Source of the DNA: Botrytis cinerea B05.10
Taxonomy: Eukaryota; Ascomycota; Leotiomycetes; Helotiales; Sclerotiniaceae
Length of the DNA: 64,000 nucleotides
Assembly: GCF_000143535.2 (NCBI RefSeq)
Contig: NC_037314.1
Span: 434,001 to 498,000 of the forward strand
Direction: 5' to 3'
Shown here: one piece after another, positions 34,559-46,350 of the stretch
How positions within the stretch are numbered: the stretch's first letter is position 1
Layout of the letters: the number at the start of each line of letters is the position of its first letter
The notes under the pieces: generated by a model
Seen by the model: only the letters and a program-made list of their open reading frames with translations
The model's database searches: none
Told to the model about the DNA's origin: nothing
Program-made: the position numbers and the translations under genes

Positions 34559-36298
34559 TCACTTCTCGCTCTCCAGCTGTCCGGCATCATGTGTTCTCGT
34601 GTCGCTAGGGAGTGCCACTCGTTCATATCCCATTCCCTCCTCAATATATCCCTCTTGATGATAAGTGTCTTCGCGGGGGGAAGCCGGCATGCTTGGTATG
34701 CTTGATGATGACTCAGAGCTGATACTAGTCCTATCTTGAGTCGTTCTTTCTGTCGAGGGTTGAGTAGTCTCGCCAAGTTTTTCATTGCCGACATTCTCTC
34801 CATTGGAAGGCCTTTTCGTTGGCGTTGGTGCAAATTTGGATCGTTCTCGGATGGCTCCACCATATTTGTAGAATAAGAAAGGGATCGGAGCGAGAAGAAC
34901 AGCAATTCCACCAATTAGTGAGCCACCACCACCGACACCAAGAGCATCGAACATATATGTTGTGAATAATGGAGCTGCGGCGCCGGCTGCCGATCTGCAA
35001 ACAGTATTTGCAGCAACGGCACTCGCGGCATACATCAGGTATGTATCGGTCAGGTAGTTCAGATAGGCGACGAAAATGAGAAGAATTGATGTGGAGAGAA
35101 ATACTCCTCCAAGAGTGGGAACTATCCAGTGCACCTCATTATAATTTCCAGACCATGCGAACCAGAACATGGTGATTGGAAAAATGATTCCGCCGGCCAT
35201 TGCGACTGGTAAACGATCCTCTGCTACTCCAACATGGCCAGCTTCCAACTTCTTTCTATCACGAACAGACACCATGAAGATGGCGACACCTCCTATAAAT
35301 GCCCCAATAATTGTACCAATCAATGGTAGTTCTCCCACGCCGGAATTCCAACCACGCTTCTCTTGGAAAATAATGGGATAGATGGTGAACAACATATACA
35401 GCAGGGCGTACACGACAGATAGGTAAACCGCGACGGCGAACGAGATCGGGTCGACCAGGAGCTGCCATGGTCTAATGAGTGCGACCTTGAAAATTTGCCA
35501 TAATGTGCGATCGCTATCTTCAACAGGAGCCTTAACATTTTCGTAACCTGGAATTTGCAATGCCCTTATTCTCCTAGCTTTATTTACTAATATTTTCGAA
35601 GGTAGAGTCTCTGGAATAGTAAACATCAGAAACTCGGTAATGCCCGCAAGCCATAAGATGACGTAAAAGTTCCATCTCCAATCTTTTTTCAATTCAAGAA
35701 AGCCAGAGATGACAGGACCCAATGCTGGACCAGCGAAGGTCATCATTGAGAACAACGCCATTGCATTTCCTCTTTCTACAGGGCCCCAAATGTCTGCGAG
35801 AACTCCAGGCGCGTTCGAAAGTGGCGAACTGGCCATGGTACCGGTTATGAATCGTCCTATCAAGAGAGCTGCGAAATTGTTGGCGAAAGCACAGAGGAAA
35901 TTGAATGCCAGGTACAAGGTAAACGAGATGTAAAAGATCCATCTTCGTCCAAAGAATTCCGATAATGGAGCCCAAAACAAAGGTCCAAAGCAGTATCCCA
36001 AAAGGAAAACCGAGATGACCAACGCTGCAACTTCGGCAGAGACATTAAATTCTTCCTCGATTCCTGGCAAACACCCCGACGGACTGGACGATGCGAATGT
36101 TGCATTTACGACGAGCAAGACTGCTATCACAGTGATATACCATCGTCTCGTGGTTGACCAGTTCTTTGGATTCTCGATATCCCCCGGGCCAAAATCCAGA
36201 TGGCCATTTTCATTTATGTATGGTTGTTCATCGTTGATGTGCTTCGTGCGGTATGGCTTCGCATTGGGCCTTGATAAAACGCGCTTTATTCGATCCAT
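34559..36298 (-). CDS. Major facilitator superfamily transporter, DHA1 (drug:H+ antiporter) type
   Basis: A single exon encodes 579 aa with about 12 membrane helices. The N-terminal cytoplasmic part (about 50 residues) ends in the family-typical DPENPxNWS-like text (GDIENPKNWSTTRRW). The motif-A equivalent LSEFFGRRW follows helix 2. RFITGTMASSPLSNAPGVLADIW around helices 4-5 and the GPALGPVISGF motif of antiporters are present. Members export drugs, fungicides, polyamines or secondary metabolites at the plasma membrane using the proton gradient. The substrate cannot be told here. The C-terminal 90 residues are hydrophilic and Ser/Thr/Glu-rich, with several likely phosphorylation sites. No introns are needed. 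No biosynthetic genes are adjacent, so it is probably not part of a cluster. Confidence 0.94.
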   Translation of the reverse strand: MDRIKRVLSRPNAKPYRTKHINDEQPYINENGHLDFGPGDIENPKNWSTTRRWYITVIAVLLVVNATFASSSPSGCLPGIEEEFNVSAEVAALVISVFLLGYCFGPLFWAPLSEFFGRRWIFYISFTLYLAFNFLCAFANNFAALLIGRFITGTMASSPLSNAPGVLADIWGPVERGNAMALFSMMTFAGPALGPVISGFLELKKDWRWNFYVILWLAGITEFLMFTIPETLPSKILVNKARRIRALQIPGYENVKAPVEDSDRTLWQIFKVALIRPWQLLVDPISFAVAVYLSVVYALLYMLFTIYPIIFQEKRGWNSGVGELPLIGTIIGAFIGGVAIFMVSVRDRKKLEAGHVGVAEDRLPVAMAGGIIFPITMFWFAWSGNYNEVHWIVPTLGGVFLSTSILLIFVAYLNYLTDTYLMYAASAVAANTVCRSAAGAAAPLFTTYMFDALGVGGGGSLIGGIAVLLAPIPFLFYKYGGAIRERSKFAPTPTKRPSNGENVGNEKLGETTQPSTERTTQDRTSISSESSSSIPSMPASPREDTYHQEGYIEEGMGYERVALPSDTRTHDAGQLESEK

Positions 36299-37030
36299 CT
36301 AGTGTTGAATAACAATGCAATTGTCAAGAGGAGGATTATTGAAGAAGAGTGAAACGCGAGCGGGGGATCTACGCCTATACATGATATTTTGTGTAATTGT
36401 GGATAATCGGCATCTTCTAGACTACGAAATACACGCGGAATTGTGGATTGATAGCCATGACGATTGGTATGTTCCTGTACTAGTAATGGCTGAGTATGGT
36501 TCAGCATGGTTGAATGTGGTTGAGTAAGTTCGGATCAAAAGTGCCGTGCCCTTCTCCGTCGTCATTGAGCACTTTACTGCTTTCAATTGCCTTTCGGCTG
36601 CATCTCTCCAGAGGAATCCATGGGTCGAAGCTTATGGCCAATTGCGATACGCCTTGAGCTTGTCTAGCAGCGTAGATTTCCACTCGGCGAATGGTAGTCT
36701 GCTGTCGACAAGGGGGATGTATTCCTTAGACGGGTTGCAATGGAGAAATGATTGACGTGATTATAAATATAAATATAAACCTGCGTCTAAAACAAGTTAA
36801 GGCGGTTGACTACTGCGTTCTCTACACCGTGAACACGGACGATACTGTCATTCTTGGAGATGGATGCTTGGAGATGTTTGGAGAGAACCACCAGTGAATG
36901 TGAACCTTGAACTTGTTTACGATGCACATCCATCACACGGTCAGAGCTTCGGCACTCTTTGTCGGCACGTGGTCGGTCTCTGCTGGATGACATAAGCGAA
37001 GGAGTGACATCCGGAGATAAGGATTTTATA

Positions 37031-37075
37031 TCCTTTATGTCCTTTATGTCCTTTATGTCCTCACGGTCCTTTATG
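37031..37075 (+). repeat. TCCTTTATG 9-bp tandem repeat
   Basis: There are five 9-bp units, the fourth diverged (TCCTCACGG). The unit is a multiple of three, so on the minus strand it reads as a repeated Lys-Asp-Ile tripeptide. The surrounding frame shows no other sign of being a gene. Confidence 0.8.
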
Positions 37076-39206
37076 TCCTTCCGAGGTTTGAGCTTGACGG
37101 AGGCATCTCCGCTGTCGTTGCCCGGTCGTATATAAACCCCATAAAGTCGTGTTCGCATCCGATTCGGTTGTTGTTTCTCGATTTATTCTTCGTTTCATCT
37201 ATCCGTCGCATTTTCTCGAGCACGCTATTCTGATACTGTGAATCTGAACGATGCCGTGGAAGTCCCACCACTCGATCAATTCTAGACAAGACAGAGAAAC
37301 GGCCAACCGGGCTCGAAAAGCTTGAAAATTGTCCAAGATCAATATTGTGGCTTCAAGGGCGTAGAGCTTCTGTCCAATCCAACGAACACTTTTCGCCAGG
37401 ATAATCACAACGATGCCCCCCCCTCCTGCAGGTTGACAAATCCCTGTAGTTTCCCCATGATATGCGTCAATCTGGGCTTTACCATCACAATCAAGTTTCC
37501 TCCCACTTTTGACGGGAACTATCGGCGGATAGATCCAACAATGGCTATTTCTACGAAGTACGCGAAGAGCGAGCGAATCAACCAAAGGTTCTCATTGTAC
37601 CGCTTTTCAGAGAAGGTAGAATAGCTTTGATAGGCTTATTGGAGGACCTAAGTCGCTTGCTTATCTACGATCTTTGACTTTGTGTCACCAACTCAACGAC
37701 TTACGATTGAAGGAGGAGAAAATTTGATTATTATTATAAGCACAGGTATTGAGAGCAGCTCTCTCTCTCTTGAGTGACGATATAATTCAGTACCTTTCGT
37801 CGTAATCCAAGGATCACATGCATTACACATGTGAAGAAAGGGGTATTTGATCTAACCCGCGCCGGAGGAAATGAGAAGAGGCTTACTGCGGCATTGAAAT
37901 TTTCTTTTTCGGTGCCAAAATCGCCTTACCATAGCTTCTACACTCGATTAAAGTAAGAGTACAAGATGCTGCGGACAAATTGAGAGAATGTAGTGGATCT
38001 AGTCAATTACCTCTGAAATCCATCTCTTGATGCCTAGCCAGATGCAAGTAATTGTGAGCATTTAAACACCGAATTCCGACTGGGAGTGTGAAATGGTCAA
38101 GGAATCCGGCACAATTGAAGGATGATGGGGTTACTGAGAAAACATCTACCTTACACTGATAGTCAAGTGTGGTCGTTTAAAATTCTTGTAGTATCACCAA
38201 CCAAAAAGTAGTCAAGCAAAGCCTCCAACGTTCTACGACTTTCTCCACATTTCCTTCCTCTAAGATATCTATCCTGTCTGGGCAGTAGGCACACAATATT
38301 TGAACCAGCTTAGCGGCATCAAAGAGAGGCAGAATTTGGCCTTTAAGTCTCTCGTACTTACCCCCAAAGCCTACGTGAGATGGAATATCATTAGTCGAAA
38401 ATGGCCAATCGATAAGTACACAAACTGCTGAGCTGATTTGTAAAGCATCAAATCTTTGGACATGGTACAACAATAACAAAAAGACGATTTAAAGGGGTGA
38501 TCGCCCTATCATCCACCCCCATAGTTTCAAAATTCAAAATATCAAGATTCAGTATTGGACACCTACAAATCTCTCTACACAGAATTGTTTGGCAAATCCA
38601 GAGAAACAACAGACTCCAAGAGAAAGAGAAGGAGGCATGTATCTCCACAGACACACAGTCTCGAGAGAAGAATTCTCTCCATAAAGTCTGGTGCATCACA
38701 AATTTTCAAAAGTGATTTCAAACACCCGATCGAATCTCACACGGCGAGAAATTAGCAAAGGAAGTGATCAGATTAAACATATACTAATATTCAAATATCC
38801 TTCCACGGCCCAAGAAATTATGTATCATCCTGAAAAACTTCAATCTCGCTTCCATATTATCAGAAAAACATACACAGAAGGAGAAATCCCCTGCTGAAAC
38901 ACTATATCTGATTCAGAGCACGGGGAGCAAGTATCAACACATGAAAAATCCCATAACATTACTGAAGAAAACCCTAACCCTAAGAATAGATAGTGCTTGT
39001 GCGTACACATAGATGGAGAATCGAGATAGATCTCACCCATTCCCTAAATTCATAACCGAGGAATAGGAAGTAAACGATCTGTCATACATCCTCCTCCCTC
39101 TCAACAAAACAACGTCTCAGATCTCTGGAGTCTACGCCCCCAGTATCATACATGTACTGACTGGCTTATTCACCCATCAGATAAGGTTTGATTCCAGATT
39201 CATCTT

Positions 39207-39238
39207 CATACCATACCATACCATACCATACCATACCA
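39207..39238 (+). repeat. CCATA pentamer array
   Basis: Six tandem CCATA units. Confidence 0.9.
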
Positions 39239-39971
39239 AACTTCCCTCACCCCCCACCAACCCAAGCCAACCCATCTCATCTCACCTCATCCCATCTCCG
39301 CATACCAACCTCCAACCTTCAAACAATCCCCAAGAAACAAAATTCCCCATAGCAAAATTCCAATTCCCCAAGACCCATCCCATGTATTCATACACTAATT
39401 TCTCCCATCCATCAAACAAGATATTTTACTCAACTCTCACTCTCTCATCGAAGGACGCACATAAATAAACTCCGAATACACGGTAACCATACCTCTTCTC
39501 TTGTAGACCGACCGTAGACACCACGGCGCTTCGAAATCTGGTACGTGCTACTCCTGGTTGATATGATATGAAATCGAGTAATTCCCTTCCCTCCCCTTTT
39601 CTTTCCCCTTCCATCATTTTTCCATCCCCATCTATCTAATCTTCTTGATATCCCTAGATCAAATGTTGAACTTGGAACACATCCGGTACCTCCTATTCTA
39701 CCATTCACCCAGACAATCACATCAAATCAAATCCAACCACCCATCAATCTATCCATCCTCATCTCTCCATACCTCCCCGTCATCAGCACCCACGCCCACG
39801 CACAACGATATCCAATACACCCATCAGAAACCCCACAAACCAACCCCTCACTCAATCTCAGTTCCATTTTCGTCGCTCAACACAACACGACTCTCTCTTA
39901 CCCTTTCAGTTTCTCTGATTCCTATCTTCCATCTCTTACTCCCTGTTTTCCATATCCCATCTTTCATCCTC

Positions 39972-40025
39972 CATACCTCATACCTCATACCTCATACCTC
40001 ATACCTCATACCTCATACCTCATAC
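39972..40025 (+). repeat. CATACCT heptamer array
   Basis: Seven perfect CATACCT units plus a partial one. It belongs to the same pyrimidine-rich tract as the runs of AAACCC (about 40150-40177) and CCCAG (about 40254-40273) just downstream. Confidence 0.9.
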
Positions 40026-40897
40026 CCCACCTATCTATCATCCCCTCCTCTCGCCCTTCCACCTTTGCCAAGAAACAAAAAAACAAAAAGCCCACTAACC
40101 CTCCGCACCGCACCTCCCCCCCTCCTCCCCTAAACAACAACACAACCACCAAACCCAAACCCAAACCCAAACCCAAAACAGAAGGGCTCCCCAGTATCCC
40201 AATCCCCCCATATCCCAAGACTCCCAACTCCCAGCACCCAGCCCCCAACCCGCAGCCCAGCCCAGCCCAGCCCACCCCACTCTCCCCTACCCTACCCTCA
40301 AAATAAGCGCGGTTGTAACGTTAACGCCAGGGCTGTACGTTCCCAATTTTTCCATCCATCTCATTTCATTTCATTTCATTTCATCCCATCTCAACCCATC
40401 CATCTCAACCCATCCACCCATTAAAAACCATCGCGCGTTTCCAAAAAATTAAAAATTAAAAATTAGAAATTAAAAACGATTTCAACCCTACGCTAACCAT
40501 GCATGCAACGCTAAACCATCCTATCCTATCTTATTTCCTCTGCCCCGTCGTGCTCTGCCCTATACGCAACGATGTGCCAGGCTATTTTAATTACATGTGG
40601 ATATTATATCATATATTTGCATACATACATACATACATGCACCCACATACCCAGCACCACATTACATACATACAGACAGACATCCCTCCATTACTAACTC
40701 AACTCAATTCTCACTCAGCTCCGCCCAAAAATCAAATCCACCATTCAATTCTTTAAGAAATACAAACATGAATCCATTTCTCCACTTCGTTCTACTTAGT
40801 TTTAATATGCGACACACAATACACAGGCTGACACAATAAACAACTACCGTACCGGCTATGTGTAGGCAGTTTATATATGCATGGTGGGTATAATAGA

Positions 40898-40919
40898 TAG
40901 GTAGGTAGGTAGGTAGGTA
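40898..40919 (+). repeat. GGTA tetranucleotide microsatellite
   Basis: Five to six tandem GGTA units in a TA/GGTA-rich stretch. Confidence 0.8.
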
Positions 40920-42462
40920 TATATATTTACAGTGTTGAGTAGGTAGGTATAGGTAAGCAGATATAGATAGATAGGTATGCAGTAATTTCCTCCAGTGCAG
41001 TTCATTTATCGGATGTTTTTCCCATTGGATGTATAAATCCGTACTTTCATTCATCCATTCGTCCATTACTGCCTTCCATGCATCAATCTTTTCAAATCAA
41101 ATCAAATACCGATCCAATTCAGGCCAGGCCAGATTCTATGCATGCATGCACGTGCGGTAGGTATATGCTGTTGGAATTCCAAATCATCTTCAACAAAAAA
41201 TGGGGGGGAAAAACTGCAAGAGGGATATCATCCAAAATAAATGAAAATCGGTATGCAATGCTTATGCTGATAAATGAAGAAAATTTAAACAAAACCCACG
41301 GGATAAAAAAACCAACAAATGAATCAACCCATCCAAATGGAAGGAGAAAATAAAAACAGAAAATGCATTGGGGGTATAATCGTTAAAAAGTTGCAGACGA
41401 ATCCAAAAGTAGAGTGAGTGGGTGCTAATCGTCTACTTCTAACCGTGTATCCAGTGTCCACCGACTGAGAAGTTCATCCAATCCCTCTAAACTTTTCAAT
41501 CTTAATAAATACGGAAATTTGGACCTTGTTTTTTTAAAAAAGAAAATGCTGGGGAAGAAGTGTGAGAATAGGAAGTAAGCAAGCGTGTGTATGTGTATGT
41601 GTATGGCACATTTAATTGATGTTCCGTGCGTCGGCTGCGCTCTCATTGTTGGCTCTCGCTACCGTATCTCAGATCTTTAATGATGAGACAAAATTGGCCA
41701 ATCAATTGTTCTTTCTCATCCGTTGAAATTAGAAAATGTAACCTTCATGAGTTGTGCAACGGCCAGCACATTATTTTCCTCATTTTCCACCATACAACCG
41801 ACACGTCAGAAACTACAGTAAATTTGGTATTTTAAATTACCAAATTCTGTAGCATGCAGTCCAAGAATTGTCGGGTTCATGTCGTGCTGCGCCTCTCAAT
41901 TTTACCAAGGCTTCGTGTAACCCATTCCCACTACGCTTTAGGCAAGCTTGACCCGAAATCTTGGGAGCAACAGTCTGCTGTGTTTGTACTCGGGCCAATC
42001 CGTGATAATGCCCGCCACACTTCGTATACGCTTCGGTCCGTCCCCTCCCTTCAACATCCTATGAGAACTGGGGTACAAATTGCCACCCAAACTTCGCCGG
42101 CCTCTCATATCATCCGTCGCGGATGTACCTAGTATTTTCGGTCAATCGGCCATGGGTGCATTAAATCCCCAACAACTTTCAATGACGATCCGTATTCTTG
42201 CAGGCGCTTAAGGTGCATATAATATGCGCGCGCATCCAACAATAATGCGCATAAAGATCCATCCCATAAAATTCATTCATCATCCGTCCTAGTCTCAAAA
42301 GCGCGCCAGGTCGAAACGCAAGGTCCGGTATGAAAAGCTGCACATAAACCCTGGTTGAAATTGATCGCAATATCCGAAAAAACTTAAAGTTTGCTGATCC
42401 AAACCACATTGACCAATCGGCCTTCGTTTGTAATTTCCAACCTCTTGAAACCTCCAAGACGT

Positions 42463-44034
42463 CTATGAAGGGGGTTTGACCGGTGCGCGTGCAGTCCATA
42501 CATGCCTAGATTATAAAAATAAGCCAGTGAACTCTTGATACTTTCAATGAGGCAGTGCAATCTCGAATTGAGGGTTCGAATTGAGTTGTTTAGCATTTCC
42601 AAAATGCCCAAGCAAACTCTTAGGAAATCTGATTTCGAGGGAGAGGTACTCACAAATTATTATACGCGCGGATTTTCCTATTGCAAATATCTCTCCTCAC
42701 TTCTGTAATCAGCCTTGTGACATCATCTTTTGTCCACCCATATATTCTGTGCATAGGTCCAAGCGTCATTGCTTCTAGTCCTTGGGTGAGGGCCAGATTG
42801 TACCATCTTGCAACGTCCTTTTCTTGTGGATCATCGGGCCATGGATTGAGGGGAATTCGTATCACTTCTTCTTGGATATCGAGAAACTCTTCCTTCTGAA
42901 GCATCGCTCGAATCTCGGTATTATAAGCTAGAGGTCGGAAATTGCGCCGGGTGGCCTCGAATAGGTTCCGCGCCCACGTAGCCAGCGCCGAGTCTGCTGG
43001 GATGTCCCCAAAGTCTGAGCGGGGAGTGAAATCAATCTCCACCTGCTCGAAACGGCCTACTTGAGGCTTGAGATACCTTTCAACATCGTATTAGGCAAAG
43101 TCATGTATTGTAGGAGGGAGGAGAGATCGAAAGGCCTTACCTGCGGACCTTTTGGTATAATGCAGGCCAGCTGTTAATGCTCCCAGAAAGCATCCGTATA
43201 TGAACCATATCCCACGACTCAACTTCGAGTCCCCACCAAGGGGATTCTATGTCTCTTTGTAGAAACTGTAAATTTTCGGGGATACTAGAGTAATACTTAG
43301 TATACGATGTTGCTCGGAAGGAAAGATTCGTGAATTCTTACGTTGGAGGTTGTATTCTAGCTAGGTCAAGCCCGAGAACTTCACCTGTACCCATATCTGA
43401 ACCATATTTGCTATATACCGAAGTTGTCAGTCCCTTGGTTTTGCAGACTCATGGCCTCAAATGAGACAAAATCTTATTCTTACTCGGCCATATCAATTGC
43501 CCATATTCCGGTACCTGTCCCTAAGTCCAGAATGCGTGGCCCGTCATAATTATTCGTGAACGTGGTATTCCTGGAGTGTAATACGCCTCCCATTGCGACT
43601 TCGAAAAATTTGTGAAATATGTCCATCCGGTCTTTCTCATCCTGTGCACGTATGTCAGCATTCATTCATGTGCAATATCCCACCTAACAACACCCGGCGC
43701 ATTTACCTCGTCGCAGGGAAACATATATTTTCCCTTATGTAGTCCATGATATAGGCGTCCATTTTCAGTGTAATCGGGTGGGGGCTCTTGGAAGGCCGCA
43801 GGAGGGGCGGGAGAAAGTGATCTATGCAATCCGATTCTGTCAGCGCATGCGTAAAATTTGGGATGTAGAAAGCAAACGCGAAGAGAATGCAGCCCACACG
43901 CTCATTGAGTGGTTTCCGATACAATTGGCATGTGCGAAAGCTCCTGCTAACACCCAGGGAGTGGTTCTGAGAGCAGAGGGGAATGGAGAAAGAAGCACGT
44001 ACCCATTGTTAGCCATGGCCATTGCAACAACCAT
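42463..44034 (-). CDS. LaeA-like S-adenosylmethionine-dependent methyltransferase
   Basis: Seven exons join in frame: 44034-44003, 43821-43707, 43641-43484, 43410-43342, 43284-43141, 43076-42654 and 42505-42463, giving 327 aa. Introns are 181, 65, 73, 57, 64 and 148 nt, all GT-AG. Before the fold, the family-typical segment [27 protein letters not shown] is split by intron 2. Motif I is DLGTGTG (Gly90-Gly94) for S-adenosylmethionine binding. [19 protein letters not shown] and WDMVHIRML are the following family blocks. The last exon restores the typical ending HVWTAR. Homologues include LaeA-type regulators and small-molecule methyltransferases. Short first and last exons are the least certain. 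This protein lacks the long N-terminus usual in LaeA itself, so it is more likely one of the many LaeA-like enzymes of unknown substrate. The splice sites are coherent and the gene looks intact. Confidence 0.88.
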
Positions 44035-45486
44035 CAAGTAAACTCCGGTTCAAGAATGTATTGTCGCGAACAGCCTTTGCTTATTCTGCCAACTTTGTAG
44101 CATAGAGGAAGCTTTTCTATGCGACCCTCAAATGTCGATGTCGAATTCTTCGGCAGGACGTGCAGGACGATTGGAAATGCTGAGGGAATTTCGAACGGTT
44201 TATATTGCCATGCAGCCACTATATTACTGGAGTATATTGCCTGCGTCCTGTTTCCAGAGCTCCCTGTCTGCTGGCTGACTCTGGTATTCAACCCGAGTAA
44301 TCTGATATATGACTGCGTCTCATGGAAGTACCAAAATGGTTCTCGAATGATGTTGATCTAAGTGTTCTAAACAGGAGCCGCGTGAAATAGTGGTACGGGT
44401 GGTAGTAGTGTCCAAACTATGATTGAATTACTTATGGGCTCGAGCTTGTTCTGACTAGTTAGTTACCTGGCGGCGGTAAAGCAAGCTATTTTGACTTTTT
44501 TTTATGGCCCCTGTCGTGCTTCGCCGTAACTGTCTGTGGTAGCTTTTTTTTTTCTTTTCAGTTAGGGCGTACAGGCAACGAACGGGTAACGCCCGTGGTG
44601 AATGACAATGCCAGTGATGCACTCTCGGCTCTGGGGTTCGAATTCGTAAATTTGATAGGGTTCAAGGGTTGAGCTAAGTGTCAATGGCCGGTCCCGTGGT
44701 TGGTGGTGGTGGTGGGCTGTGGGCTGCGGTGGTGGTGAAGGGGTGGCCAATGTTGGCAATTGGTGGTAGATGGTGGAGAATGACAGTCAACGGGAGCAAA
44801 TAGCAGAGAATGATGACGATGGTGACGATGACTGAGAAGTGGTGAGTTGGATGTGTGCTTGTCAGTTGTACATTTAGCTGTGGATTTGGCTGCGATGTGC
44901 TTATAAAAAGTTCTACGGGGCAGGCAGGAGAGGCATGGAGGCATGGAGGTTTGTGTTCTATAATAGAATACCTTGTAGACCCACCAGAGCTCAAAAGGAC
45001 AGAGCGCTGGGGACGAGACGAGACGAGACGAGATGAGATGGAATGGAATGGGTGAAAGATAGAGTGAATTTAGCAAACAACGACCCTGATTCTTGCAAGC
45101 ATAGGTCGAAGGCCTTGGGGAAGAAAATGATCGACAGTTCCCAAATTTTCGAAATCCAATGAGATCTCACGAATCCATATTTCCAAGGGCCCTAAGCTCC
45201 GGAACAGCTGGAAGAAGTTTCAGAAAGTTCTGTTTTGAAAGAAATACTGGGTCGAGTCGAAGATATGGTATTGGATTGATTGTATATGCGTGTGGATGGA
45301 TGGTATGGATATGTGTATGCCCGGGTAGAAATGGAGAGCTTGTTTTGTATTTTTGGCTGCGGTACTTTGCTTCTCATCCCCCACTTCTGCTAGGTGGTAT
45401 CCCAAAATGGGATTTTCGAGGTGGTATTTCCAAGTCCTCGAGTAGAATCCTCTTGTACGATCGTTTGCTGAACTATGATATGTATA

Positions 45487-45530
45487 GTGTGCAGTGTGCA
45501 GTGTGCAGTGTGCAGTGTACAGTGTGCAGT
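45487..45530 (+). repeat. GTGTGCA heptamer array
   Basis: About six tandem units, one with a T-to-A change-like variant (GTGTACA). Confidence 0.9.
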
Positions 45531-45547
45531 GATTGCAAGGTTACTAC

Positions 45548-45580
45548 TGTCCTGTCCTGTCCTGTCCTGTTCTGTCCTGT
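45548..45580 (+). repeat. CCTGT pentamer array
   Basis: Six to seven tandem CCTGT units with one TCTGT variant. Confidence 0.9.
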
Positions 45581-46058
45581 GCCTCAATAATTCCCGTACG
45601 ATCGTTGTGTGGTACCGCCAACGATGTGTATTGTCCCATGCCTAAATGGCCAATCAAGGGGGGAGGGAGGAGGACGGAGAAGAAGTAACGGATTCGCAAC
45701 TTTCTTCCTAGATAATCTTGGAAATATGCCGTTGTTGGTATGGGAAAGGGAGGAAATGAATACAAAAAGCGTAATAAACGATGAGGATGGATGATGCTGG
45801 TAATACTGGTCGTTGTTCGGCAAGTGCGTGCTCGGTAGTAAGAGTGCTAGACGTTTAGATGTCTAGCCAAAGAGTACGTGTGATATAAATCGTGGGGAAC
45901 GAAGATGGAAAGATTGAAGTTGCAATTCAATAGACAACGTGGTCTATGGCAATGCATATTTGCAGCTGCACTCTTGCACTACTTATAGGGAGAGTGAAAT
46001 CATCATCAGTGGGGTTAGGAAAGCCCCCCAAAAAGAAAGATTGATTACTTGATTGGGT

Positions 46059-46082
46059 ATTTATTATTATTATTATTATTAT
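46059..46082 (+). repeat. TTA trinucleotide microsatellite
   Basis: About eight TAT/TTA units, just upstream of the small peptide frame at 46192. Confidence 0.9.
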
Positions 46083-46191
46083 GTTGGCAACGGGCACATT
46101 GTTGGTATTGGTATTTCTTGTATTGTTTACAACGCTTCACTTACTTGCTCACTCACTCTTCACCAGAACCACCACCAGCACCACCTCAACC

Positions 46192-46350
46192 ATGCAGATA
46201 TCTCTTTTCTTAGCTATCACTGTTGTCATTCTAGGGTTTGGTACCGGGAATGCTACTGCTACCATTGAGAATTTCATGAAGGCTCCGTTTGCCAAACAAA
46301 ATCTCAACGCCACTCGGTTGCATTTGTACGAGAGGCACAGAGAAGAATGA
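46192..46350 (+). CDS. Possible small secreted peptide, 52 aa
   Basis: The frame starts at an ATG in a good fungal context (CAACCATG) and encodes 52 residues. The first 18 form a strong hydrophobic segment followed by small residues (GTGNATA), as in a cleavable signal peptide. The predicted mature part is about 29 residues, basic, without cysteines (APFAKQNLNATRLHLYERHREE region). An earlier in-frame ATG at 46081 would add a second hydrophobic stretch that is partly microsatellite-derived, so I prefer the later start. No family is recognised. A chance frame of this length is possible, and there are no introns to support it. Confidence 0.35.
   Translation: MQISLFLAITVVILGFGTGNATATIENFMKAPFAKQNLNATRLHLYERHREE

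Larger units (their letters stand above)
36299..42462. other. Gene-poor region with simple-repeat tracts
   Basis: Six kilobases have no gene I can support. The left half (to about 39 kb) is unremarkable. From about 39.2 to 40.5 kb the plus strand becomes C- and A/T-rich with many short tandem arrays, as in the first 4 kb of the window, and 40.6-41.4 kb has tetranucleotide runs. Open frames at 39645-40133 (+) and 40006-40280 (-) are translations of repeats. The 41.6-42.1 kb stretch is of normal composition but has no convincing coding frame. Confidence 0.55.
44035..46191. other. Intergenic region with short tandem arrays
   Basis: There are 2.2 kb without a supported gene. It contains GGTGGT-rich DNA near 44697-44770, GAGAC and GGAAT pentamer runs near 45013-45050, a GTGTGCA array and a CCTGT array. 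Open frames at 44674-45076 (-) and 45159-45590 (+) owe their length to these repeats. Confidence 0.5.

Noticed and set aside
40150..40177. AAACCC repeats considered as telomere-like
   Set aside because: The unit differs from the fungal telomere repeat (CCCTAA), the array is very short and it lies inside a field of other simple repeats.
39645..40280. Long frames on both strands (Ser/Thr/Pro-rich and Gly/Leu-rich)
   Set aside because: They are translations of CATACCT, AAACCC and CCCAG arrays.
34559..44034. Transporter and methyltransferase considered as part of a secondary-metabolite cluster
   Set aside because: They are separated by 6 kb without any biosynthetic enzyme, and no backbone synthase is in the window.
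45159..45590. 143-codon frame with a Cys-Val-Gln repeat end
   Set aside because: The Cys-rich end is only the GTGTGCA array, and the beginning has no coding character.
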